Of a stretch of 64,000 nucleotides of DNA, positions 42,103 to 50,574 are shown one piece after another (the first letter of the stretch is position 1; every line of letters begins with the position of its first letter). Location of the stretch: contig NZ_CP040932.1 of the NCBI RefSeq assembly GCF_006351965.1, positions 186,001 to 250,000 on the forward strand. Reading direction: 5' to 3'. The notes under the pieces are model-generated. The model worked only from the letters and a program-made list of their open reading frames with translations, did no database searches and had not been told where the DNA came from. Both the position numbers and the translations under genes were made by a program. The stretch comes from Oceanicola sp. D3. GTDB taxonomy: Bacteria; Pseudomonadota; Alphaproteobacteria; Rhodobacterales; Rhodobacteraceae.

Positions 42103-42993
42103 TTACTGAGCGGCTTTTTCGCTGGCAACAAGCTCGCGCAGGTAGCCCCAAAGCTCGTCGCGAAGTTCGTCCCGGCCAAGGCCGAAGGAGACGGTGGCCT
42201 GGAGGAAGCCCGCCTTGGAGCCGCAATCGAAGCGCTCGCCGTTGAAGCGGTAGCCATACACGCCCTCGTCGCCGCCGATCTCCTGCGCGATGGCGTCCGT
42301 CAGCTGAATCTCACCACCCGTGCCCTTTTGCTTTTTGTTCAGGTTGTTCAGGATCTTGGGGGTAAGGATGTAACGGCCGATCACCGCAAGGTTGGAGGGT
42401 GCGTCTTCGGGCTTCGGCTTTTCAACCATGCCGCCGACCTTGACCAGCTGGCCGTGGTCTTCCGTCACATCAAGCAGGCCGTAGGCGGAGGCTTTGGATT
42501 GCGGAACTTCCATCGCGGCAACCATGCAGCCGCCGGTTTCCTGATGGGCCTCGACCATTTGCTGAAGACAGGGCTTTTCGGCGGCGATCACGTCATCGGG
42601 GAGGATCACGGCAAAGGGCTCGTTGCCGATGAGGCGACGGGCGCACCAGACGGCGTGGCCAAGGCCGAGGGCCTTGTGCTGACGGATATAGGCGATGGCA
42701 CCACTTTCCATGTTGGTGTTCTTGAGCACCTCCATGAGCTGGTCCTTGCCCTTCTTGCGCAGTTCCTGCTCGAGCACCGGGGCATGATCGAAGTAATCTT
42801 CCAGCGCGCCCTTGCCGCGAGAAGTGACGAAGATGAATTCCTTGATCCCGGCGGCGCGCGCCTCGTCGATCGCGTATTGGATCAAGGGACGGTCAACCAA
42901 GGTCATGATCTCTTTCGGGATGGACTTGGTTGCTGGAAGGAAACGCGTACCCAGCCCTGCCACCGGGAAAATCGCCTTGGTCACTTTTTTCAT
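42103..42993 (-). CDS. galU: UTP-glucose-1-phosphate uridylyltransferase
   Basis: Makes UDP-glucose. 296 residues from ATG 42993; motifs are KAIFPVAGLGTRFLPATKSIPKEIMTLVDRPLIQYAIDEA, FAVILPDDVI, and GGMVEKPKPEDAPSNLAVIGRYIL. The frame is open 15 codons upstream (to 43038), but the start at KKVTKAIFP matches the family. It begins the galU-galE-GT run. Confidence 0.96.
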   Translation of the reverse strand: MKKVTKAIFPVAGLGTRFLPATKSIPKEIMTLVDRPLIQYAIDEARAAGIKEFIFVTSRGKGALEDYFDHAPVLEQELRKKGKDQLMEVLKNTNMESGAIAYIRQHKALGLGHAVWCARRLIGNEPFAVILPDDVIAAEKPCLQQMVEAHQETGGCMVAAMEVPQSKASAYGLLDVTEDHGQLVKVGGMVEKPKPEDAPSNLAVIGRYILTPKILNNLNKKQKGTGGEIQLTDAIAQEIGGDEGVYGYRFNGERFDCGSKAGFLQATVSFGLGRDELRDELWGYLRELVASEKAAQ

Positions 42994-43177
42994 ATCTGTC
43001 TCGTCAATCATTGTTTCACATGCGGGTTTCACCGCCATAGCGCCGAGAAGGTGGCGCTGTATGGCCGCGACGATAGGGGCAAACCCTTGCGGAAGAAACA
43101 GCCAAGGTGGGCATTTTGTTGCACTGCGGCATTAAAACGGTTTCCGGTTAATGCTCGGCGTGCCAAATGGGCGATCG

Positions 43178-44410
43178 TCAGCTTTCAGGGCTGCGAAAAG
43201 CATCAATTCGGGCTGTTTCACGCTTGATCCGGTCGGCGCGGCGCCAAAAGCGGACAAGCGGATCGCTGCGCAAAGATCGGCCGAAGAGCCCGCCGCGCTG
43301 CACCCAGAAGCCCGCCGGATCGAACCGGCTGGCGTGGAATCGGGTGGTTCTGGAGAGGCGCAACAGGGTGATTGCCTTGTCGCCCGCCGCCGCATCAGCG
43401 CGGGCCTGCGCAAGGGCCTTGCGATAGCCCCAAAGGCCACAACTGCGCACCTCGTGGCGGCGCGGCCCCGGGCCTTGCGGGAACGGGCGGAAGGCGACGG
43501 TTGCCTCGGGCAAGGCCTGTGGGTCGCTCAAATCAGCCATCTGGCCCTCAGTGATACCACGCTCAAGGCTTTCCATCAGCGGGGCTTCATCTTCGGTACT
43601 GAGGCGCCTCTCTGCGCGGTGATGAGCCAGGCGTTCGGCCTGCCCGCTGCGTAAGGCATCGAGTGCTGCATCGCGGCGATCCGGTGGGCAGTGACGCCTC
43701 AAAAACAGAGCGGCGGACCGGCCGATTTGGGCAAGATCCGTTGGTGCCCGGTTGGCCTTGCGGCTCGCGTTTGCGGCGAAGCCGTGGTGGACTTGGGCCA
43801 GCGGGACGATAGCGGTTTTGCCGCCCTGTGGCACAAGGCGGTGAGTGACGTCGGTTTCATCGAGGAAGAAGCGAAAGGCCGGGTCAAACCCGCCGATACG
43901 GGCGAGGGCAGCGCGGCGAAAGGCGCAGTTGGTTCCGTGAGTCTTGACGCAGCGCGCGATGGGCAGAACCGTGGTTTCTTGTTCGTTAACGTCGAGGGCG
44001 ATATCCGCGCCCGTCTCATCCGTTGCAACCCCTTGCCATTGCATGGAAATTCCGTTTCTACCGCGCACAAAGCCGGTGCTGGCAACCACATCGGAATCGT
44101 CGAAGGGGGCCAGAAGCCGCGCAAGCCACGGCGGTTCGGGTGTGGCATCATCGTCGATGAAAGCGACAAGGGGCGCGGCGGCCTGTGCGAGACCAAGGTT
44201 GCGGGCCGCCGAGATATTGGCTTCGTCAAACTCTACCAGCTTCATCCTGTCAGACAGGTTAAGCTCCCGCGCCACGGCGAGGCCCGGCGGGTCTGCGACG
44301 AGGATCAGCTCGAAGTTGCGGTGGCTTTGCAGGCGGAAGGCGGGGAGGTTTCGGCGCAGCTCATCCGGCCTGCGGCGGCTGACGATGATGACGCTGGCCG
44401 CCTCACTCAT
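43178..44410 (-). CDS. Glycosyltransferase family 2
   Basis: 410 residues. GT-A motifs: VIIVSRRRPDELRRNLPAFRLQSH, FDEANISAARNLGLAQAAAPLVAFIDDDATPEPPWL (D-D-D metal site), and NCAFRRAALARIGGFDPAFRFFLDETDVTHRL (acceptor/base ED-like). The C-terminal 170 residues are not recognised and may bind an acceptor or membrane. Start ATG 44410 overlaps the kdsB stop by 4 bp, so it is translationally coupled to Kdo activation. Confidence 0.9.
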   Translation of the reverse strand: MSEAASVIIVSRRRPDELRRNLPAFRLQSHRNFELILVADPPGLAVARELNLSDRMKLVEFDEANISAARNLGLAQAAAPLVAFIDDDATPEPPWLARLLAPFDDSDVVASTGFVRGRNGISMQWQGVATDETGADIALDVNEQETTVLPIARCVKTHGTNCAFRRAALARIGGFDPAFRFFLDETDVTHRLVPQGGKTAIVPLAQVHHGFAANASRKANRAPTDLAQIGRSAALFLRRHCPPDRRDAALDALRSGQAERLAHHRAERRLSTEDEAPLMESLERGITEGQMADLSDPQALPEATVAFRPFPQGPGPRRHEVRSCGLWGYRKALAQARADAAAGDKAITLLRLSRTTRFHASRFDPAGFWVQRGGLFGRSLRSDPLVRFWRRADRIKRETARIDAFRSPES

Positions 44411-45207
44411 TCGACGCCCATCTGCGCCAGCATGGCCTCGATACGGGGGATATCTTCAGGGTTGTTCAGCTCCCAGAAGGCCCGTCCGCGCCCCTCGACT
44501 TCGACGCAGAGCACGCGGCGGCCCTGCTCCAGAAACCGAAGTTGCTCCAGCCCTTCGAGCCGCTCAAGGGGGCCCGCTTTCCACGATGGGTAGGCAGCAA
44601 GGGCATCCGGGCGGTAGGCATAGACGCCGACGTGGTGAAACACCGGCGTTGCAGCCTCATTCGGATAGCTGGCGGAGGTGAAGGGGATAACCTCTTTGGA
44701 GAAGTAGAGCGCGGAGTTATCGGCTGCGAACACCGCCGTGGTGCCCCCGACGCGCCCAGCCTTGCGGTCATCCAGAAAGGCATTGAGCGCAAAGCCGTCG
44801 CAGCGCAGCACCGGTGTTGCAATGTCTGCCGTGGTCTCGGCCCGCATTGCTGCGACCAGATCGTCGATGAACCAGGCGGGCGTGAGCGGGGCGTCGCCCT
44901 GAAGGTTGACCACCACATCAAACCTTTCGCCCAGCGCCTCGATGGCCGCCGCACAGCGCTCGGTGCCGTTGGCGCAGGTATCCGGCGTCATGATGACCTC
45001 TGCGCCAAAGGCTTCGGAGGCCTCGCGAATGCGGTGGTCATCCGTGGCGACCACAACGCGCGGGTTGCCACCAACAGCCGTTGCCGCCTCCCAACTGCGC
45101 TGAATCAGCGACTTTTCCACGCCGCTTGCGCCGCGCAGCATTGCCAGCGGCTTGCCCGGGTAGCGCTGCGAGGCGTAGCGGGCGGGGATGACGATGAGAA
45201 ACGACAT
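44407..45207 (-). CDS. kdsB: 3-deoxy-manno-octulosonate cytidylyltransferase
   Basis: Activates Kdo as CMP-Kdo for lipid A core or for poly-Kdo capsule linkers. 266 residues. Motifs: FLIVIPARYASQRYPGKPLAMLRG, VVVATDDHRIREASEAFGAEVIMTPDTCANGTER, VVNLQGDAPLTP and FHHVGVYAYRPDAL. The middle loop reads GDAPLTP rather than the common GDEPF/L-P, a small departure. It pairs functionally with kdsD at 30.3 kb. Confidence 0.93.
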   Translation of the reverse strand: MSFLIVIPARYASQRYPGKPLAMLRGASGVEKSLIQRSWEAATAVGGNPRVVVATDDHRIREASEAFGAEVIMTPDTCANGTERCAAAIEALGERFDVVVNLQGDAPLTPAWFIDDLVAAMRAETTADIATPVLRCDGFALNAFLDDRKAGRVGGTTAVFAADNSALYFSKEVIPFTSASYPNEAATPVFHHVGVYAYRPDALAAYPSWKAGPLERLEGLEQLRFLEQGRRVLCVEVEGRGRAFWELNNPEDIPRIEAMLAQMGVE

Positions 45208-45222
45208 GAAAGACCTCGGGGC

Positions 45223-46020
45223 TCAGCCCTGCTTGAGCGCCACGTCGGGCGAATAGGCAATGAAGAACGGGTTTTCATAGCCCGGCTTGCCGTAGGTGAA
45301 GGGGGTGTGATCATCGAAGCGGACCATCTTACCACCCGCCCCGCGCAGCACCGCATCGCCTGCCGCCGTGTCCCATTCCATGGTGCGGCCAAGGCGCGGA
45401 TAGATATCGGCCTCTCCGGTGGCGACGAGGCAGAACTTGAGGCTGCTGCCGGCGCTCTTCATGTCGGCGGTGGCGTAAAGGTTGATGTAATCGTCGGTGG
45501 CCTGATCGCGGTGAGATTTGGAGGCGACAACCAAGAGCGCGCTGTTGTTGGGCTTTGAAACTGCCATCGGCACCTGTTCGCCTGGCTCACCCGGCGCGTG
45601 GGTGCCGGTTTCTTCGACCGACTGGCCAGAGGCGAGGGTGTAGAAGAGCCGTTGTTTTGCAGGGGCGTAGACCACGCCGCGCAGGGGCACGCCGCCTTCG
45701 ACATAGGCGATGTTGACCGTGAAATCACCGCGCCGGTTAATGAATTCCTTGGTGCCGTCGAGCGGATCGACGATGAGGAAGGCATCGGCGCTTTGGCTGT
45801 GTGTGCCAGCCTGTTCTTCGGTGACCACGAGCACATCGGGGAAGGCTTCGCGCAGGCCCGCGCCGATAAGCGCATCGGCGGCCTCGTCGGCCACGGTAAC
45901 GGGGCTTTCATCGGATTTCGACTTCACCTCGAAATCGTCAGCCTCGTAGATCTCCATGATCTTTTCGCCGGCTTCCAGCGCCAGACGACGCATCACTGTG
46001 ACCAAACGGTCGAAATCCAT
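45223..46020 (-). CDS. cysQ: 3'(2'),5'-bisphosphate nucleotidase CysQ
   Basis: Removes the 3'-phosphate from PAP (or PAPS), the inhibitory by-product of sulfotransferases. 265 residues of the lithium-sensitive phosphatase fold: EVKSKSDESPVTVADEAAD, VTEEQAG, the metal site FLIVDPLDGTKEFINRRGDFTVNIAYVEGG and MEWDTAAGDAVLRGAGG. DPLDGTKEF points to CysQ rather than inositol monophosphatase. It lies in the same run as the sulfotransferase gene. Confidence 0.94.
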   Translation of the reverse strand: MDFDRLVTVMRRLALEAGEKIMEIYEADDFEVKSKSDESPVTVADEAADALIGAGLREAFPDVLVVTEEQAGTHSQSADAFLIVDPLDGTKEFINRRGDFTVNIAYVEGGVPLRGVVYAPAKQRLFYTLASGQSVEETGTHAPGEPGEQVPMAVSKPNNSALLVVASKSHRDQATDDYINLYATADMKSAGSSLKFCLVATGEADIYPRLGRTMEWDTAAGDAVLRGAGGKMVRFDDHTPFTYGKPGYENPFFIAYSPDVALKQG

Positions 46021-46152
46021 TGCACTCTCCTATTGCTCGCGGCAGCGTCAATTGATCTGCCAGCCCCGGCCCCTTATGGTTTGGCGTCAAAGTTTCGGCA
46101 AGTTTTCCGTGCAAGATAGCTGCAAGAGCAGCACAAAGAGGCCCGCAGGCAC

Positions 46153-46974
46153 ATGTTTGAGAAACAAACACCGAGAACGCCCTATGGTTCGGCGTTGGCG
46201 ATGCTTGAGCTCATCTATCACGCCACGGTGCGTGAGGTGCGCAAGGGCCACGGCAACGCGGTGATGGGCCTGCTGCTGAACATGATGCAGACCGTCGTGA
46301 TGGTGGCTGCCTTCTATTTCATGTTCAGCGTTCTCGGCTTGAAGGGCAACGCGGTGCGCGGCGATTTCCTGCTGTTCGTGATGACCGGGATCTTCCTGTT
46401 TATGACGCACGTGAAGGCGGTTGGGGCTGTGTTTGGCTCTGAAGGGCCGACCTCGGCGATGATGAAACACGCTCCGATGAACACCGTCATCGCGATATGT
46501 TCTTCGGCCCTTGCATCGCTTTACACCCAGATCCTTTCGATGGTTCTTATCCTGTTTTTGTACCACGTGGCGATTACACCGCTTTACATCTACGATCCTG
46601 TTGGCGTGTTCGGGATGGTGCTCATGGCGTGGTTCTCGGGCGTTGCGGTTGGCATGCTCTTGTTGTCAGCCAAGCCTTGGGCTCCAGAGGCCGTGGGGGT
46701 GATCAGCAGCGTTTATACGCGGGCGAATATGATTGCTTCGGGCAAGATGTTTTTGGCCAACAACCTGCCAGCGTCGATCCTGCCGATCTTTGATTGGAAT
46801 CCGCTGTTTCATGTCATCGACCAGACCCGCGGATATGCCTTTATCAACTACAATCCCCACCACAGCTCACTCACCTATCCGATCTATGTATCGTTGGTGC
46901 TTATCATGCTGGGGCTGCTGGGAGAGTTCTTTACCCGCAAACGGGTTTCGCTCAGCTGGAGCGCCAAACGTTAA
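46153..46974 (+). CDS. ABC-2 type polysaccharide export permease, KpsM-like
   Basis: 273 residues with about six membrane helices (VMGLLLNMMQTVVMVAAFYFMF, FLLFVMTGIFLFMTHVKAV, ILSMVLILFLYHVAI, VGVFGMVLMAWFSGVAVGMLLL, YPIYVSLVLIMLGLLGEFF). The order and the C-terminal FDWNPLFHVIDQTRGYAFINYNP match KpsM/Wzm-type exporters. The partner ATPase (KpsT) and the periplasmic and outer-membrane partners are not nearby in the window. It is divergent from cysQ and convergent with alkB. Confidence 0.88.
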   Translation: MFEKQTPRTPYGSALAMLELIYHATVREVRKGHGNAVMGLLLNMMQTVVMVAAFYFMFSVLGLKGNAVRGDFLLFVMTGIFLFMTHVKAVGAVFGSEGPTSAMMKHAPMNTVIAICSSALASLYTQILSMVLILFLYHVAITPLYIYDPVGVFGMVLMAWFSGVAVGMLLLSAKPWAPEAVGVISSVYTRANMIASGKMFLANNLPASILPIFDWNPLFHVIDQTRGYAFINYNPHHSSLTYPIYVSLVLIMLGLLGEFFTRKRVSLSWSAKR

Positions 46975-47007
46975 CGGCGGGAACGCTGGTGGCAGGGCTG
47001 TGCGGTT

Positions 47008-47026
47008 TTTGGCGTTAACCGCCAAA
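47008..47026. terminator. Hairpin after the KpsM-like gene
   Basis: Perfect 7-bp inverted repeat (TTTGGCG / CGCCAAA) with loop TTAAC, 34 bp beyond the permease stop. It lacks a U-tract on either side that would make it a strong intrinsic terminator. Confidence 0.45.
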
Positions 47027-47030
47027 TTAC

Positions 47031-47076
47031 CACAGCCACACCCTATGCACATTTTATGCACAACCGATGCATACGA
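47031..47076 (+). repeat. Phased 11-bp repeat array 2 (four 9-mers, 2-nt spacers)
   Basis: On the plus strand: ACAGCCACA, CTATGCACA, TTATGCACA and CGATGCATA with 2-nt spacers CC, TT and AC, followed by CGA. It matches array 1 (24825-24870) without gaps. The element lies in a 247-bp convergent intergenic region (46975-47221) and is not upstream of any gene I can support. Ten bases further, 47080-47097 holds the inverted repeat TTCACC-N6-GGTGAA, part of which (GCCTTGGTGA) also follows array 1. Confidence 0.75.
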
Positions 47077-47221
47077 GATTTCACCCGCCTTGGTGAATTA
47101 ACCCACCGTTCTTACCGCTGCGACTCGTTTTCCGCGATCAGATGATAGCCGGGATCGGCCAGCGAATCGGCGCTGACTTTCCCCGTCATCGCGAAGACGC
47201 CTCGAAGGGCGGATGAGCGGG

Positions 47222-47827
47222 TCAGGTGACGACGCGGAGGGTGACGTTGAGGCGGCCGCCTTGGGGGAGGAGAGTGGAGGTGCCGGGTTTGAGGCGGTCG
47301 ATTCCGTGGAAGGCTCGCCGCGCGGCACCGGCGAGCACGCAGACATCGCCAGATTGGAGCCATGTGGAAGCCGTGGAAGCGGAGCGCTCGAGCCCGCCAA
47401 CGCGGAAGAGCGCATCATCTCCGAGCGAGATCGAGACAACGGGCATGTCGAAATCGGATTCGTCGATGTCTTGGTGCAGGCCCATGCGGGCGGCCTCGGA
47501 GTAGTAATTGACGAGGCAACATTCAGGCGCGCGGGAAACGCCGCTTACCTTTTGCCAGACGGCCAGCACTTCGGGCGGAATTGGGGGCCAGTCCACGCCA
47601 GAGGGGTGGCGGGGTTCGTAGCGGTAGCCGCGCCGGTCAGAGACCCAGCCGAATTGCCCGGCAGAGGTCATCTTTACCGACATCTTTTTGCCGAAGCGGG
47701 TTTCGGGGTGAAACATCGGGGCCGCCTCGGCAACCCGGCGCAAGGCGGCGACCATCGCCTCCTGCGCGTCCCGGTCGAGCAGGCCGGGATAGAGGCTGAC
47801 TCCGCGAAAATCGAGCCTTTCGCTCAT
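47222..47827 (-). CDS. alkB: AlkB-like 2-oxoglutarate/Fe(II) dioxygenase
   Basis: Repairs alkylated bases by oxidative dealkylation. 201 residues: GYRYEPRHPSGVDWPPIP, LVNYYSEAARMGLHQDIDE (iron ligands H-x-D), VSISLGDDALFRVGG, and the third iron histidine and 2-oxoglutarate arginine region (AFHGIDRLKPGTS...GGRLNVTLRVV). ATG 47827 overlaps the upstream GNAT stop by 4 bp; the frame remains open upstream. Confidence 0.94.
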   Translation of the reverse strand: MSERLDFRGVSLYPGLLDRDAQEAMVAALRRVAEAAPMFHPETRFGKKMSVKMTSAGQFGWVSDRRGYRYEPRHPSGVDWPPIPPEVLAVWQKVSGVSRAPECCLVNYYSEAARMGLHQDIDESDFDMPVVSISLGDDALFRVGGLERSASTASTWLQSGDVCVLAGAARRAFHGIDRLKPGTSTLLPQGGRLNVTLRVVT

Positions 47828-48384
47828 ACCCGTACCGCCAAGACCGCATCCCATGCCGAGCGCGAGACTTTCCAGCATTGCCGCATCGCGGCGCCGGAGC
47901 CGAAATCGAGCATGGCATCGTGGGTGTGGATGGCCCCCAGCCTGCTCGTTGCGGTTTGGGAGCGGATGTTGACCGGGTCGATGTGCAGCCAGATCACATC
48001 GGACAAGCGGAAGGCATGGGCGAACATCAGGGACTTCATCTCGAAGTTCCAGCCCCCACCCCAGTAGGCGCGGGACAGGAAGGTATAGCCAATGCAGGGC
48101 ATGCCGGGATCATCTGGGGTGGTATAGAACCGTGAGGTGCCGATGATCGTGCCGCTGGCCTTCTCGATCACCACGAGCGACTCGCCATGACTGAGCAGCA
48201 TGTCGAAGTAGGGGCCAAACACCTCGGGCCGCCAGCGCTCGGTGGCGGGATGGCCGGCCCAGATCAGCGGATCACTGGCTGCCGCAGCCAAGGCCTGCTT
48301 GTCGCCCGCTTCGAGCGGACGCAGCAGAAGCGAGGGACCTTCCAGCACGGGCTGCGGATCAAATTTGGGAGCGCTTTGGCCCAT
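47824..48384 (-). CDS. GNAT-family N-acetyltransferase
   Basis: About 186 residues. LLLRPLEAGDKQALAAAASDP at the N-terminus, SLVVIEKASGTIIGTSRFY and EMKSLMFAHAFRLSDVIWLHIDPVNIRSQTATSRLGAIH form the RimJ/RimL-type acetyl-CoA fold. Substrate unknown. ATG 48384 is preceded by AAGGAAC at 7 bp. It is co-translated with alkB and divergent from dnaK. Confidence 0.9.
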   Translation of the reverse strand: MGQSAPKFDPQPVLEGPSLLLRPLEAGDKQALAAAASDPLIWAGHPATERWRPEVFGPYFDMLLSHGESLVVIEKASGTIIGTSRFYTTPDDPGMPCIGYTFLSRAYWGGGWNFEMKSLMFAHAFRLSDVIWLHIDPVNIRSQTATSRLGAIHTHDAMLDFGSGAAMRQCWKVSRSAWDAVLAVRV

Positions 48385-48443
48385 GCTTTGTTCCTTCTGT
48401 GCAATTCCACCCAAATAACGGCAGATTCCTTGTGCGGCATGTG

Positions 48444-48472
48444 TTGCAGCGCGGCAACCGGCTCCTTATATA
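48444..48472 (+). promoter_or_regulatory. Candidate dnaK promoter
   Basis: TTGCAG (48444-48449) and TATATA (48467-48472) separated by 17 bp. The wider pattern GTTG-N17-CCTTATAT resembles the alphaproteobacterial RpoH consensus (CTTG-N17/18-CYTATNT), so heat-shock control is likely. The leader to dnaK is about 100 nt. Confidence 0.6.
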
Positions 48473-48579
48473 CCCTGCGAAGCTCGGTCGGGGGCCCAAC
48501 TCCGGCCACTGGGATCGGGTGTCAGAGGCCTGACAGGATCTGACGTCCAAAACATCGCCGAAAGAAGAGGTAGAGTATA

Positions 48580-50496
48580 ATGGCTAAAGTCATCGGTATC
48601 GACCTTGGGACCACCAATAGCTGTGTCGCCATCATGGACGGCTCGCAGCCCAAGGTAATTGAAAACGCAGAGGGTGCGCGCACCACGCCCTCCATTGTGG
48701 CCTTCACCGACGGTGAACGCCTTGTCGGCCAGTCCGCCAAGCGGCAGGCCGTGACCAACCCCGAAAACACGATCTTTGGCGTGAAGCGCCTGATCGGTCG
48801 CCGGTTCGACGACTCGGATCTGGCGAAAGACAAGAAGAACATGCCGTTCAACATCGTTGATGGCGGCAATGGAGACGCATGGGTCGACTCGCGCGGTGAG
48901 AAATACTCCCCGAGCCAGATCTCCGCATTCATTCTCGGCAAGATGAAAGAGACCGCCGAGAGCTACCTTGGCGAAGACGTGACGCAGGCCGTGATCACCG
49001 TGCCCGCCTACTTCAACGACGCCCAGCGCCAGGCCACCAAAGACGCCGGCAAGATTGCTGGCCTCGAAGTGCTGCGCATTATCAACGAGCCGACCGCGGC
49101 TGCGCTGGCCTATGGTCTCGACAAGAAAGAGAGCAAGACCATCGCCGTATATGACCTTGGCGGCGGTACGTTCGACGTGACGATCCTCGAGATCGACGAT
49201 GGCCTGTTTGAAGTGAAATCCACCAATGGTGACACCTTCCTTGGTGGTGAAGACTTTGACATGCGCATCGTCAACTACCTGGCCGACGAGTTCAAAAAAG
49301 AGAACGGCGTTGACCTGACCAAGGACAAGATGGCGCTGCAGCGCCTGAAGGAAGCTGCCGAGAAGGCGAAGATTGAGCTGTCGAGCGCGAGCCAGACCGA
49401 GATCAACCAGCCGTTCATCAGCATGGGCTCCGACGGCCAGCCGCTGCACATGGTCATGAAGCTGACCCGCGCCAAGCTGGAAAGCCTTGTGAACGACCTG
49501 ATCAAGGCGTCGATCAAGCCCTGCCAGGCTGCCCTGAAGGATGCTTCGCTGAGCACCGGCGACATTGACGAGATCGTTCTTGTCGGTGGTATGACCCGGA
49601 TGCCGAAGGTGATCGAAGAGGTTACCAAGTTCTTCGGCAAGGAGCCGCATAAGGGTGTGAACCCCGATGAGGTTGTGGCCATGGGCGCCGCCATTCAGGC
49701 CGGTGTTCTGCAAGGCGACGTGAAGGACGTTGTGCTGCTCGACGTGACCCCGCTTTCGCTGGGCATCGAGACGCTGGGCGGCGTGTTTACCCGCCTGATC
49801 GACCGCAACACGACGATCCCGACCAAGAAGAGCCAGATCTTCTCGACTGCCGAGGACAACCAGAACGCCGTGACGATCCGGGTGTTCCAGGGTGAGCGCG
49901 AGATGGCCGCCGACAACAAGATGCTCGGCCAGTTCAACCTTGAAGAGATCCCGCCCGCGCCGCGCGGCATGCCGCAGATCGAAGTGACCTTCGACATTGA
50001 CGCCAACGGTATCGTCAGCGTCAGCGCCAAGGACAAGGGCACCGGCAAAGAGCAGGTGATCACCATTCAGGCTTCGGGTGGCCTCAGCGACGACGACATC
50101 GAGAAGATGGTCAAGGACGCCGAAGAGAACGCCGACGCCGACAAGGCCCGCAAGGAGCTGGTGGAAACCAAGAACCAGGGCGAGAGCCTGCTGCACTCCA
50201 CCAAGAAGTCTCTTGAGGAGCACGGCGACAAGGTTGACGCCTCGACGGTGGAAGCCATCGAGCTGGCCATGGGCCCGCTGGAAGAGGCGCTGGAGGCCAA
50301 CGATGCCGGCAAGATCAAGGCTGGCATTCAGAACCTCTCCGAAGCCGCGATGAAACTCGGCGAGGCCATCTACAAGGCCGAGCAGGAGAAAGCCGGCGAG
50401 GAGCCCTCTGACGCCGAGGAAGAAGGCCCGCGCGGCGTGGATGACGACATCGTGGATGCCGACTTCGAAGACCTCGACGACGACAAGCGTGCCTGA
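48580..50496 (+). CDS. dnaK: Chaperone DnaK (Hsp70)
   Basis: 638 residues. The ATPase domain begins [19 protein letters not shown] and includes [31 protein letters not shown] and [13 protein letters not shown]. The substrate domain starts about residue 390 ([22 protein letters not shown]), followed by the helical lid and an acidic tail ([16 protein letters not shown]). Ribosome site AGAGG before ATG 48580. Precedes dnaJ. Confidence 0.99.
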   Translation: MAKVIGIDLGTTNSCVAIMDGSQPKVIENAEGARTTPSIVAFTDGERLVGQSAKRQAVTNPENTIFGVKRLIGRRFDDSDLAKDKKNMPFNIVDGGNGDAWVDSRGEKYSPSQISAFILGKMKETAESYLGEDVTQAVITVPAYFNDAQRQATKDAGKIAGLEVLRIINEPTAAALAYGLDKKESKTIAVYDLGGGTFDVTILEIDDGLFEVKSTNGDTFLGGEDFDMRIVNYLADEFKKENGVDLTKDKMALQRLKEAAEKAKIELSSASQTEINQPFISMGSDGQPLHMVMKLTRAKLESLVNDLIKASIKPCQAALKDASLSTGDIDEIVLVGGMTRMPKVIEEVTKFFGKEPHKGVNPDEVVAMGAAIQAGVLQGDVKDVVLLDVTPLSLGIETLGGVFTRLIDRNTTIPTKKSQIFSTAEDNQNAVTIRVFQGEREMAADNKMLGQFNLEEIPPAPRGMPQIEVTFDIDANGIVSVSAKDKGTGKEQVITIQASGGLSDDDIEKMVKDAEENADADKARKELVETKNQGESLLHSTKKSLEEHGDKVDASTVEAIELAMGPLEEALEANDAGKIKAGIQNLSEAAMKLGEAIYKAEQEKAGEEPSDAEEEGPRGVDDDIVDADFEDLDDDKRA

Positions 50497-50520
50497 TCGC
50501 ACGTGATGTAACCCGGGATA

Positions 50521-50546
50521 GGCCGGTCCGGGAAACCGGGCCGGTC
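50521..50546 (+). promoter_or_regulatory. Strong GAAA-tetraloop hairpin between dnaK and dnaJ
   Basis: An 11-bp stem (50521-50531 with 50536-50546, two G-T/T-G wobbles) closed by a GAAA tetraloop, 25 bp after the dnaK stop. Without a U-run it may weaken read-through, protect the dnaK message, or set the dnaK:dnaJ ratio. Confidence 0.55.
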
Positions 50547-50574
50547 TTCGCCGTTCAAGGGAAAGGGCGATCAG

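Noticed and set aside
47031-47076. Array 2 as the chromosomal replication origin
   Set aside because: The DnaA-like 9-mers fit, but there is no AT-rich unwinding region, and no origin-associated genes (dnaA, hemE, parAB, rpmH) are near.
47015-47103. CtrA boxes (TTAA-N7-TTAA) around array 2
   Set aside because: Two TTAACC half-sites exist but are 83 bp apart; no full-spacing site.
47142-47216. A 24-codon frame to the right of array 2 as its target gene
   Set aside because: No ribosome site and no protein-like pattern.
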